DNA of 64,000 nt, from NCBI RefSeq assembly GCF_002999335.1, contig NW_020312613.1, forward strand, positions 46,001 through 110,000, read 5' to 3'. Each line of letters opens with the position of its first letter. Positions within the stretch are counted from its first letter, which is position 1. The notes below the pieces were generated by a model. The model did not search any database. It worked only from the letters and a program-made list of their open reading frames with translations, and was not told the DNA's origin. Below are positions 22,301 to 33,713 of this stretch, piece by piece. The position numbers were made by a program, and so were the translations under genes. This DNA is from Cyclospora cayetanensis (lineage: Eukaryota > Apicomplexa > Conoidasida > Eucoccidiorida > Eimeriidae).

Positions 22301-25300
22301 GGATGCATGCAACAAGTGCCGTAAATGTGGCAAAGCCTTAGGGCGTGAAGAGGGCAGCAAGGCAGCGGCTTCGCTGGCTAGGAACCAAACCCAGCTAGAT
22401 TCGTTGTCAAGAAAACAGCTAGCCAACGCGCTCCGGAGGCTGACGAAGACATCGATTTTCCAGCACACACCAACATGCATGCACGTGGATTAGTTAATGT
22501 GCAAACTAGGAAGTGAAATGGATTGGGGAACATCAGGGAGGTCCGTGTCGTTTTCCGCCATGCGGCTTGCTTGCATCGTGGCGTGTCTCATTGCATGGCG
22601 CATTGGGCATCTGCCTCTTCCCTTTATACTTTATGTCTGGTCTTCCTTGTGTGGAGCTATAAGTTTGCACCTGAGCCACTAGATTCTCTTGGCTTTTGCT
22701 TCTTTTTCTCATCTGTTGGGTGAGCAGCAGCCGCTGGCGGCGATGAAGACATCTCTAGGGAAAGCAACGCCTTCGTGGCTGCGGCTTCCAAAGACTGAAG
22801 CAACCCAGAGGAGGAGCCACACCCGCAAGCGGCAACAACAATAGGAAAGCTCAGCCTTTGAATTCTAACTCGAGTCCAGTGCATACGACAACAAAACCTT
22901 GACAAGCTGAGCTTCAGCTGTGGTAGCAAGATTTACGAGCGCCTAATAGAGGCCTAGAAGTGCCTCCTCTATAAGGTACCTCAAAGGGGTGTTGTTTCCA
23001 CGCCTTTGGTGGAGGCGCTGCCAAGGGGTCTTTGCCGCAGATTGCAGGCAGCGCTGCATGCACATCACTGATGGCGATTTCCTTGAGGCTAGAAAGCAAA
23101 GGCTCCGCCTCCGTTTGATGCTGCTGCTGCCGATCAGGCAGCGGCAACCCCATAAGGGAATAGAAAAAGTCCGTGACAAACTCGTCGAGGGCCCAGTACC
23201 TTGAGGCAAACCCGACAAGGATGAAGAACAATCCTTCTTGTGCTCTTCGACCCCTCTGTGGTTGCATAATGATTGTTCTGTACATGCCTCTCTCTGTTCT
23301 TAGATGTGGACCGCTGTATATTTTTTAGCTCTTTCATTTGATGCTGTCTCCCTATCAGTGAGAGCTGCTAATTTTCCCGCTTTCCCACCTTGGGCTGGTC
23401 ATGCCTGCGCCCCCCTGCCCACCGTGCAATTTCAATCTCGATGATTCTGGAGAGCTGCGCAGCCAGCAGCTCCCCAAAAGCTTCAGCCCAGCCGGCGTCC
23501 ATGAGCTGCCTTTTCTCCGTGCACCCTTTCTGCCGCTCACTTTCTTCCCGCTGCCAGAGGCCTTCGCATAAGTCGTCCACGCGAAGGTGCAGCTCTTCCT
23601 ACTAGCAACACACATTTATACATATACAGGCATACAGGGACGCTCCGCGCCAGCTGGTGGGCCTGTCTTCAGCGCAATCACGCGCAGATAATTAAGCAGC
23701 AGAAGCAGCAGCCGCACACCAAGCAGTGCACGGGGCAGGCGGCCCGTGACAGCGCCGAATGGAGTGTCAGCGACTCAGGCATCAGCACGAACACCCGCAG
23801 TATCCTCAGCACGGTGCGCCCCCCCTTCTTACTTTGATTTGCTGAAGTTGGATGCTCGTGCCCAGAGTATGCAACGTTTCGGAGTACTGCAGGAGATACT
23901 GGTCTAACGCATCGCCTGCCCAGTCGGTTGTATTGAGGAAAGATGCAAAGTGCAGCTGCAGAGACACCTGAGACGCTCGGAGATGATCCTCAAATAACTG
24001 AGTCCAGCGGAAGGCCTGCACGAATGCCGCGATGACGCACAAAGCAAGAGACAAAGAAGCCCTCATACACCAGTGGTGCACAGATAAGCACAAGGCGCAA
24101 GAGGGACAAGCGAAGGGCCCCCCGCAGAGACGAGTTGCTGAAGCAGCCACACCCGACACCCGCCGAGAAGGGAACGCGCTCCTCCACGCATTAAGCCTCT
24201 AAAAAGACAGTAGAAGCCGTCTCACGCCTCCGCATGCCAAACATGCGCTAAGGGGAAAATTTTAAAGACAGGTAAGACGCCAGGAGTCCCCGAGAGCACC
24301 CCTGCAGCACCCCCAAACCGAGTCTAGCGTTTGCCTTGCCTGCGTCATTGACTGGATGTAAGACGCAGCAATAGTTTGCCACTGGGAAGACAGAAACGCC
24401 TGAGTTTCCACATCGAGGGCCCGAAGCCTACTTGTTATATTGCCTGGAGGCGTAGAAAACAAACGCGGAAAGTGGTTGCTGGCCTCGCATGCGTGTTTTA
24501 TGGAGAGTGCGGGCAAGACGCGCAAACAAGCCGTCCACAGAGGCACCATGAAGCAAGCAAGGAAGCGGTGGTCCTAGAACCGCTGCTTTACGGGCTAAAG
24601 GGGCTCAGAAGGAGAATTAGAAAACGCAGCGCAGTTCTAGCGCCGCCGTCGTGTCATTTTCCTTCCGCCTTTGAGTATCCTTTCTCTGACCGCGTGGGGC
24701 GTTAGTGTTCTCCTTCTGTTGTGCTAAGACATAGCCAGGTGACAAGCATCTAGAGCGCCTTCAGAGGCCTCTTACCGCGAATCATTGCAGCTGACGCAGC
24801 CGACGGGATATTTTCCCCAAGATCTTCCGTAGGGTCTATTTGACTCAGCGGGTGCGCGTCCTCTGGTGCTTCTTCTGCTGCAATTTCTTCTTGCCCTGTA
24901 AAGACACCAAGGCAGAGCGACATACGAAATCTCTTCCGACGGTGAATGCTTCAAAGCATTGTTTTTCGCTTCGTCAAGCTAATCGCGCTGCAAAAGCTGT
25001 TATCCCCTAGAGCCATGCGCCTCTCTGGTACATCTGCATCTCCTAGTGCCTCCACCGTCTGCTGCCCTCAGCTGGGGAGCGCGTCACCAGTGGCCCTCCT
25101 CTACCTCTGCTTCCTAACCATTAAAGTCTGGTTCCTAAATCCTGGGAAGTACTAAGCCTGCTGAACTTTACCTGCCGAGGTCCCTATGGGCGCCGAGGGA
25201 GGCGATTGGGGGAGACTTTCTGCAGTTGTTGCCGCGGGGTGTGCTGCCACTGCTCCCGGTTCTGCCTCCGCGTTAGCAACTGCATCTGCGGTGCCGTCGT

Positions 25301-28300
25301 GCTGATTCGCCTTGAGGGCTTTCAGCTTTAGCGCTAGCAGTGCTTCGATCTTTCAGCAAACCCAGGAAACCATAGAGCAACCCGGCCTCGGGAACTTGCA
25401 CAGGCATCAGAGTGACGTGTAGGGAGTTTCTAGCGTTGCTCGAGAGTCACACATGGCTACAGTCCTAGTTTGCACAGCTTGTGAAGGGCCAAGGAGCGGC
25501 TTTTTCCGAATCGCGGAGGAGTCCAAGCGCCGAGCAGAAAGGGCGCAGATGGACACTCAGCCGCAGACCCCTATGGAGGCCCCTACCTACCCGTTTGCCC
25601 TAGTGGTAATTCCCTTTTAGACCCGTTCATGCCCCTCGAGCGTGCTGCGAGAAGATGAATTTACGGGATCCTCCGCCACTGCACTGGAGGTTTTCCCGCT
25701 GGGAAGAAGCTGTCTGCGCTGTGTAGGCCCCTAACTAGCTTTCTACGGGGTGCACTGTGCGGCGAAGCATGGGGCACGACGAGGGTTCTGTGGGTGTGTG
25801 CTGTGGCCAGTGCTTGTGCTTACTCTTCGTGTCGCTGCAGCAAAGGCCTCTGTTTCACTGGTGGAAGTGATCCGGAGGAGCCTGGGTCCTTCCTGCAGCA
25901 CCATCCAGATGAACATAGCCGTTTGGCTGTGGACAAAGGTTTGCCGAGGAATACGGTGCCCAGCAACCAGGAAACTGAAAGCGCAACCCTTCGCGGCAGC
26001 AAACCCCATGACTGAATCTCTCTATAAAGGCGTGCACTTTGCTGAAGAGCATCGCAGGTTTGCGGAGTGGGCCCCTGGCTATGGGAGGATGCGGGATTTT
26101 TCCATGTGGAGACACAACGGCGCATTGGGGGAGAGTCGACGGGTCATGGAACTAAGGGTTTGAAGTTCGCATACCTGAGTGCCAAATGAAGAGACGAACT
26201 CTTCAACAAATCCTTGGTGCGTTTCAAAAGCGAATGCAAGGTCCAGGAGGGAAACCTGAAGGGGCGAAGCGGCAGAGCGGAGGGAGTGCATGGGATGCAG
26301 ATGCGCAGTAAGCCAGTGGGGATAGGCAACGACTGGAAGCGGAAACGGGGGACAAGGTGGCTGTGGGAAGGCAGGAAGGGGGGGAAGCGTGAGGTTGGAG
26401 GGGGAAAGGAAGTGCATTCATTGAGCACAGGATTAGTAAAGACAGCAGCAGAAACGCCGGTGAGCGGGCGCGTAAAGGTGACAGATCGAGAGAAGCAGCA
26501 TGAAGCGTAGTTAACAGCTAACTTTGCACCAGAGAGGTAGAGGGTGTATCAGATACAAAGAAACATCAAGGGAGAGAAGCGGTGCTCAGGAGATGGAGGG
26601 AGGCGCGATGCACAAGGTTTGTGCATCCGAATGAGCACACAAGGGCAGGGGCACGCTCGACACGCGGTGGAGCGAGCTTGCTAGGGTGTAGGGGCCAGAG
26701 CGTGGGAGGCGCTATTGCACGTGGTCGAACTGGATACCACGGAGTCTTCTTTTTCTTTCTCTCGATGCGCCACTTCGGCCTCGTCAACTATTTGGAACGT
26801 TGTGCTGCAATTCGCAGGACCCTCCTCGGCTGCCATCCCTCTGAATATGACTTCTTGCATTGGCAGATCCAGCAAAAAATGGGCATCCGCACAACCCTCT
26901 TCCAAGCCCTAAGCCCTCGATCACAAACTCCAAATTCCTATGTGTGCGCCCTCAGCCCCACAATAACCCGCGCACTCCAGCAGTTAATGCTCTGTTAACT
27001 CCTAAGATCGACAGACGTTACGACTGCGGAGGCTCGAGTATAGGAAGGGTGCTCATGGCGTTTGCCCCTTCGTTTTGTGCCGGTGAAGTTAATGGACCCC
27101 CCGGCCTTTTCTGCCTGCAGTTCTGTGGCTTTCAAAACCCTTACCGGCTGTACTTCTTCTTCTTTCGGCATCTGAACTAGCAGTGCGCTGACCCCCTTGA
27201 GAACGTCCAGCTTTTTAGGGGCCCTTCTCTCCAGCGCCACAAAACCAGAGAGCTGTTCCTCCAGAATAGAGTACTGCAGCGCTGTTGTTGGGAAACCCAG
27301 CAGAATCCAGCCGCAAAGGGGGCCCTCATTGCCCACTCCACTCTTCCTGGAGGGGCCTACACGTTCCGCTGGAGATTCCTTACTTCCCTTTGACTTCTTG
27401 CCTGAAGAAACAGCCTTGACACCATTGACGCCGCCGCTGCCGCTGCTGCTGCTGCTGCTGCTGTTGCTGCTGCTGGGGTCTTCGAAGTCAGTCGCACACA
27501 GACGCAGCAGCTGCTCTTCTGGAGTATTACTCCCTCCTTTTGGGAACAGCTCTTGCAGCTTTGCAACTATCAGCCGCACTGCCAACTCGTCGGGTAGAGG
27601 GCATCCTCTCATCAGTTGCTGCACTGCTTGCGCTCCCAAGTCCTTCAAGACACTTGCACCGCTCTCATATGGGGCTGCTGTTGATGGTGCCCCAAGAACC
27701 GATTTGATCTCATTTTCATCAGTATCCTCCCCAATTTTAGCTCTCTCACCAAGGGAACAGGCTCCCATCTGCTCTGTTACAGCCGAAGCAGTTTCTTGCA
27801 AAAACTCCTGAACAATCCCCTCCAATGTCAATACTTTCAGCTTGTATCGCGTGGCTAGCTGGTTAGCCAAAGTCTCTGTGCCACTCCCTGGCTTCCCTGT
27901 CATGATTATGCGCAACAAGGCCCCTGGGGGCTCATGAAGCCTTGCAGGTCGAGAAACGTGTACCGTATGCTCAAGCAGACAACGCACCATCTCCCCCAGG
28001 AGCTCCAACTGCGGCTCCTGCACGCTTCCTTCTACCGTATTGGCAGCTTCAGCAGCACCATGCGCAAGCCCTCCGAAATTTCCGCCACGTTCTAAGCTTC
28101 TGTCTAGTGTCTTTAGCGATGTGTCTGAAGCCTCAACTGCTGCAGCGGTCTCGGGACGGTCTTGTGACTTCAATACCGAAGCTAGAAAGCCCCCCAACCG
28201 AGGCAGCGACGCGACTTCAGGAAGCGAGAGATCCTCCTGGCTAGTCGACCAGCTACCCTCAGCATGGAAGTACTCTCTAAATTCGTTTAAAAGGGAAGCA

Positions 28301-29760
28301 GGGAGAGGCACGGGCTGGCTATCCTGCCGCCAGAAGGAGACGGACACAGCTGGTGGAGTGGCAGGGATGTGCAAAATGATCCCGGAGGAGGGGGCAGAGC
28401 CTTCTTGTATTTCTGTTGAAGTGACTGAATCTGTAGCATCCTCTGAAAGCACGAACCGTGTTAGCCAGGAGCGCCAGACTCTCCGCGGAATTATTTGACA
28501 GTCAAATTTCTCTTTGTATTTGCCGGCTTCTATCACTAAATCCACTATTTGTTCCGCTAAGGCCTCGCATTCTCCAATTAACCGAGACCGCTTTAGCGCT
28601 CGGCGAACAGTATGAACACTACGACATATCCTGGCTTGCTCTTGTAACGCAGCTTCAGTCAATACACGCCTCGTGGTTGCAGTCAGTTGGGAGTGACGCT
28701 GCTGCACTGCTAGTCTCTTCTTTTCTTGCTCATCCCAAAGCTTCTTGTTTACTTCTATGTTACAGCGAATCACCCTCTCATACTTTCTGGCTCTTGTTAC
28801 CACAGAAACGAGCTCGCTGCTCTGAGCAGAGCGCTTTTGAGTGCCAGCAGCTACAGAGGCAGTGAACTGAGCATCTAGTAATTCTCTGCACCTTTGCGCC
28901 TGCTCTATCATCAGGCGCTGTCTCAGTCTCGATCTTTCATGGCATGAGGACTCTTGGGCTTGGCGTATGCTGTGGAGGCGCGTCATGAGACGGGAGTTGA
29001 ACTCTCGCTGACTCTGGAGTGATGGCAACTTTCTGTACATCTGATGGAGTGCCTGCTCAACGTCTCCACAGGCAGCTATGCTTTTGGAACTATCGAAAGC
29101 AGTCTCGTTTATTTGGACTCCCTGTCTCTGCAGTATCATTTCAAAATTGTCAATGCTTTCCAACACTTCTGCCCTCTCAGAGGCCGCACAATGAGCTAAG
29201 GGGCCGCCTGTGCCGCCACCTTTTAGCTTACTAGCTGCACTACGAGAACGAGAGAGGCATTCAGAGCCCTCAACACTGCTGTTCCCTGTGTCACTCTGCG
29301 GAGCTGGTGCTGGGAGCCGGGCAGCCGATGATGTGCCTGACGACACTTTGCTTCTTTTCTGTTTATCGTCACCCGACGGTTTTCCAGCCGCTTTTCCTAA
29401 GCCCAAGGAAGCTGATTGAGAGGCGTTGCTCAATTTCTGCCCCTTGGTGTGCTTATTTGTGGCTTCCATTATCTGTCTTAAAAGGCGGGAGGCCGCCCCT
29501 GGTTTCCCCTGTACAATGCTGTGCATTTGTGCAGCGGTGAGTTTGATGCTAATCTTTCCTAGCTCTCGTTTGAGGGCAATAAAATTTTGCACTTGTGATG
29601 CCTCTCCGGACGATTTTTGGAAGGTGTTTATGTCCTTGAAAACGGCTAGACGCCACAGGATCTCCGCAAACAGGTAACCCGATGCGAAGTCTCTTTCTAT
29701 GCAGAGGATTGGGCAGGAAAGCTGCAAGCTTTCCAACCAATCAAGTAAAGAGGCGTCCAT
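19358..29760 (-). CDS. SPEF2: SPEF2/CPC1-like central-pair apparatus protein
   Basis: Ciliary central-pair scaffold, here presumably for microgamete flagella. Exon 1 (27022-29760) encodes 913 aa: an N-terminal calponin-homology-like domain (DWLESLQL, FASGYLFAEIL, SIVQGKPGAASRLL), helical regions, then an adenylate-kinase-like fold with GKPGSGTETL near residue 620 and GWILLGFPTTALQ. The Walker A Lys is replaced by Thr. Exons in matching phase follow at 26738-26908, 26175-26255, 25824-25892, 25172-25349, 24776-24895, 24319-24443, 23833-24015, 23423-23598 and 22980-23199, including RVDDLCEGLWQREESERQK, a motif of the SPEF2 C-terminal half. Further parts are seen around 22.7-22.9 kb, 21976-22438, 21176-21405, 20087-20548 and 19358-19876; their joins are not all resolved. 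Without splicing, a stop ends the first ORF at 26995. Estimated total of about 1.8-1.9 k residues resembles human SPEF2 (about 1.8 k). The extreme 3' exons could belong to a separate gene. Confidence 0.82.
19897..19993. repeat. CA/TG microsatellite in an intron of the SPEF2-like gene
   Basis: About 95 bases of CACACA/CATACA units, inside inferred intron 19877-20086. It generates a spurious Val/Cys-rich frame that bridges two real exons. Confidence 0.9.
20650..20674. repeat. Short TA microsatellite in an intron
   Basis: TATATA/CATA tract in the region between SPEF2-like exons 20087-20548 and 21176-21405. Confidence 0.85.
27427..27479 (-). repeat. Trinucleotide tract encoding polySer in SPEF2-like exon 1
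   Basis: AGC/AAC codons encode a Ser-rich run (with Asn, Gly) inserted within the adenylate-kinase-like domain, a typical eimeriid homopolymeric insertion. Confidence 0.85.
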
Positions 29761-30786
29761 TTTGTCTAAAAACGCTATTATGTGTGAAGGGCAAAATGCT
29801 ATAATCTAGGATACCGCAATATGCGGCCCCACGCGAAGGGATTCACGCCATGTGACCCCGGTAAAACACCAACCTCTCTGAAGGAGCACCTCACGACATA
29901 ACTTGCTCCAGCAGTAAAATAATCCAATCGAGAGATGTTTTTGGAACTATATGGGGGAAATGGGGCTTTCCTGAACAGCAGGTGGAAATCGGCGTGGGAC
30001 TGCTCTGCCGGCGACGAACCAAGTGCGTTGATCATTTGTGAGTGTTCAAGCGCTTAGGATTCATACCTGGTCTGGGTTTACAGTTTTAATTGTTAAAAAT
30101 GAATATTTCACTGCTTTGTGCGCTGTATGATACATGGTTGTTCTAGTAAAGGGGGGGCAGATCCGATAACCGCTTGAATTCAAGGGCTATCTGTAAACTA
30201 AAATTGAAATCATAGACCAGTACCCTGATAATTGACAAATTTCCACTGTGGAACTCAAGGCGGATACGCTAATGCTCTCTAGGGCGATGGGCAACAACAT
30301 TCTGACCAGGGGAACAAGTTTTCTTCCTGTATGATATGAAGCTAACTCTTTCATTATCAGCAACACTAAGATGAAAAGCAATGGCACTCTTCCGGAAGAA
30401 AGCATGCCTGGGGCTCTCGCTTTGTTTCTGGTGTCTTGCACACCGGTCATGAGCAAAGGGCTCTACGCAGGCCCAATACCCTCATAATATCTGCTCGCTC
30501 CTGCATAAGTGTAGCTTCTCTCGATAATTCACTAACTGCTGCCTAACTACCATGATGCCACGAAATCTGAATGACCTGAAACTTCACATGGCTTTCTCAC
30601 AAAGATCTGCGATTGGAATGCCCCAGTTGACTGCCCGTAAAGGACGGGAGTGCAAGGAAGACAACGCAAGTTTTGTGGTACGCTGCTGCATAGGACCAAT
30701 TTTGGAAGCTCCAGTGCATATGCATGCTTTAGGAACCACAGATTAACCAAAATATATGGTCCCAACATCACCGATGGGGGGGACCC
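29761..30786. other. Divergent intergenic region, AT-richer
   Basis: Between the starts of the SPEF2-like gene (-) and the 791-aa gene (+). The CAG and microsatellite tracts seen upstream stop here. Two short plus-strand frames (30552-30746, 30650-30871) could be 5' exons of the next gene but show no motif. Confidence 0.4.
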
Positions 30787-33713
30787 ATGTGTAGTCAGAA
30801 GAACGAAGCAGAGTCGGTACCGAGAAGATGCGGCGCTTCTCAAGCAAATTATGAAGCGACCAGCCAATTGAATGTATTTCAACCGGAAAAACCTAGCTAT
30901 GATGGCAGACATACCCAGCAGTGCGCTTATGCCGGGAGTAGCGGTTTTTCTGGACAGACATACACAGACTGGCAGTGTAGCCAGCCGCCGATAGCCTGTT
31001 ACCCTGGCCGCGGCTACGGCCGTTCACCCCGCCAGGGATCCTTTCAGGATCATAGCAGTTACACACATTCTGTTCATCAGCAACCTGCATCCCAGGGCGT
31101 CTTGCCCCAGTGCACTGCCGAGCAGCGTCACATTCTGCCTGACATTACGCAAGCTGGATACTTCCAGAGTGCACTTTCAAATAGTTACGGCGCCATAAAG
31201 CCTACGCAGCACTCCCAACGAGATTCTTGGTTTATGCCCGTACCGGGGCATGAGAGCTGTACTATGCCGCGCACAGCTATCGTTGATGGATCTGGTGGCG
31301 GGCCCATGCATCATCTACCGTCACAAGAAAACTTCAAAATAAAGGCGCCGAAAAGGGCAGTGGTACCTCAGGCTGCCGTCTACCAGACGTTTTCGCAGGC
31401 TTGTTCGACTCAGGCTGAAACCATTAGCTCCACTCAGAGAGTTAGTGCTTGCGAGCCTCCAAAAGTAAGAAATCGCCAAACAAATCGCAGCAAGCGAGCA
31501 TCTAGCGCTCACCGGCACGCTACCTGAAATCAGGTAAAGAAACCAACAATGCTGCAGCCTTATATGCGCTTGGAGGGCGTCTTTCAACATGGAAATTACC
31601 GGTAGGTGCCTCGTAGTGCTTGAATTCTTGCGAGTGTTCGATGCTAGATGCTTCTGGATGGGCAGATATCAAAAGTACATTGACACTCGTCCTGGCGTAA
31701 AAGGAAAGTTTTGGCTAAAGTGTGAGCAAACATACCCTGCAGTGGTGAACTATTAAGAGTGCCGCACGGCCTTTTCAGGTACTTACTGTGCGTCCAACAG
31801 AATATATCGGAAAAAGGAAAGTCTAAGGCGGCACATGGAATCCGATGGGTGCGGATGGAAACCAGAAGCGCCAGCGGAAGAGGGGACAAGCATGCCCGTC
31901 AGAAGCGAAGGCGAGCTTCAAGGATCTGTGGCAGCTTTGCCTTTGGAGCATGTAGCAGTGGGGAATGGCGCAAATTTTCAAAGCGCTTTGATGCCTTCCA
32001 TGGCAGTTTCTGCGGTTCCTGAGGTGGAGGCTGCCTGGGATCCGCACTCGGCCTGCAGCACAGACTACGCTGAAAGGTTCAATCAGCTCCCTAGACAACG
32101 AGTCACGCCTCGCAATCCTGATAGCATAAGACCTTCTTCAACAGGCGTGATCGCGGCACAGCACACACTACGCCTGAACGGCTACGCCTCCAACAGTGGC
32201 TCTCAATGCGACTCCCAACCCGCAGACCTCCCATGCGCCGGCTATTCAAATACCTCCGGCCCTTTACAACCCCACGGGGGGGAGATGAAGTCTACCCGTG
32301 GGAATCATGCAACTTGTCAAAGGCTGCAATTTTCTCCAATGCCTTCAGACGTTTCGACATGCTTAGAAGACCTTCCGCTGGAGCAATTGCTACGCCGTCT
32401 CTCTGAACGCGATGTACAAATGCTTATGAGAACCATCATCAGCACCTCTGCTGCGAGCAGCCCTCCAGCAAGCGCATGCGTTCTCCCGGCAACCAAGAAA
32501 CGCAACAGTGGAGATCGGGGCACAACGCATCAATCTTCGCTTGCTGCTCCGCTTTTGACGGATGCCAAAACTGCTTCTCTTCCAGAGGATACCACAGAAT
32601 CAAGGCCAGGAGACGCGAGCAGTGCAATCATTCCGCAGATCCCACAGTATGTGCCCAACGATTGCCACATCAGCCGCTCTCTGCCCGACTCTAGCCAGGC
32701 ATCTGATGCCTTGAAGGGGGAAATTCACCAGTCCGAAAAGCTCCTTGTCTCGGCGAAACCGGCACTGGAGCCTCTGTCAACTAGCGCCGCCAGGAAGATA
32801 GCTGGCTGCCTCGAAGCGCACATCCAACCCGGCCCCAAGAGCAAAGCAGCAGGTGTCAAGACTGAAACTGTCAAGGCAAGGCCTTTCCAAAGAACTTGTG
32901 GCGTCCAAACCACCTTGAAACTGCAAGAGAGTGAGTGAGCTTCTCTTTGGGTGTACTGTACGTGTGTTGAACGAGTAGCTCAATTGCTGACTTGGCAGTT
33001 GAAAAGGCCCTCACGCTTTACGCTTTGCACAACAAAAATAAGAAGGGGAATCACCCGCAGCAGAAATCCAAAGCGGACGCCCAAGCAGTAACCAGGGAGT
33101 CGGTTAGAGCACACCCGGAGAATGCCCACACAGAGAAGGCCTTAGTAAGTATATATCGGCGCAGTGTCAAGGAGTTTTTGAGGCTCATGCTGTTTTTGAA
33201 TTCAATTGATGTCGTGTAGCGAGGGTCGATCAAAGTATCGAGTAGCGCCACCGTGGCCAGCCATCGACGTACAAAGGATGAAGAAAAAACAGACGCACTC
33301 GACAGGAAGCAAACAAAAAGAAAGGCGAGCCAGCGTCTGTCTTGCTTGCGGCACGACAAGAAAGAAGAAGAAAAGGTTCTTCAACATGCATGCGTTTATT
33401 TTAAATTCGCAAATGCATGTTTCTGCTTGCACAGGTCTTGCGGCAGCAAAGCATTGACTTCCCTTTGCTGCTTGTGGGCGCCTCTCTGCTTATCAAAGAG
33501 AATCGTATGTCTTCCGTTCGATCTACACCTGTTTGTCCTTTGTTGCCGCTCATTGGTATACCGCTGCCAGAAAGAGATTTGTGGGATAGCTGCACGGTTG
33601 GCGCATTCCACGCCTTGACAAAACAGCACGACGTCACGTTGGCCTCCACTGCTCGCACGAAAAAACTCCGGCTGTGCGAGCATCAGCTGCTTATCAAGCA
33701 TGAAAGCAAATAA
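30787..33713 (+). CDS. Hypothetical low-complexity protein, about 791 aa
   Basis: Not recognised. Six exons can be chained in phase with good GT-AG sites: 30787-31464, 31558-31601, 31801-32930, 32999-33144, 33277-33375 and 33435-33713, total 2376 bases. The first 600 residues are hydrophilic and rich in Ser, Gln, Pro, His and Tyr, with no CAG tract, unlike genes to the left. A short helical motif (EDLPLEQLLRRLSERDVQML) lies in exon 3. The C-terminal part is Lys/Arg/Glu-rich and ends in a more ordered segment (SIDFPLLLVGASLLIKENR, then ERDLWDSCTVGAFHALTKQH). No signal peptide or membrane helix. A nuclear or scaffold role would fit the composition but is a guess. The ATG at 30787 is the first in the long frame; upstream exons are possible. 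Confidence 0.6.

Noticed and set aside
27197..27811. 204-codon plus-strand ORF
   Set aside because: Antisense to SPEF2-like exon 1, whose domain motifs fix the coding strand.
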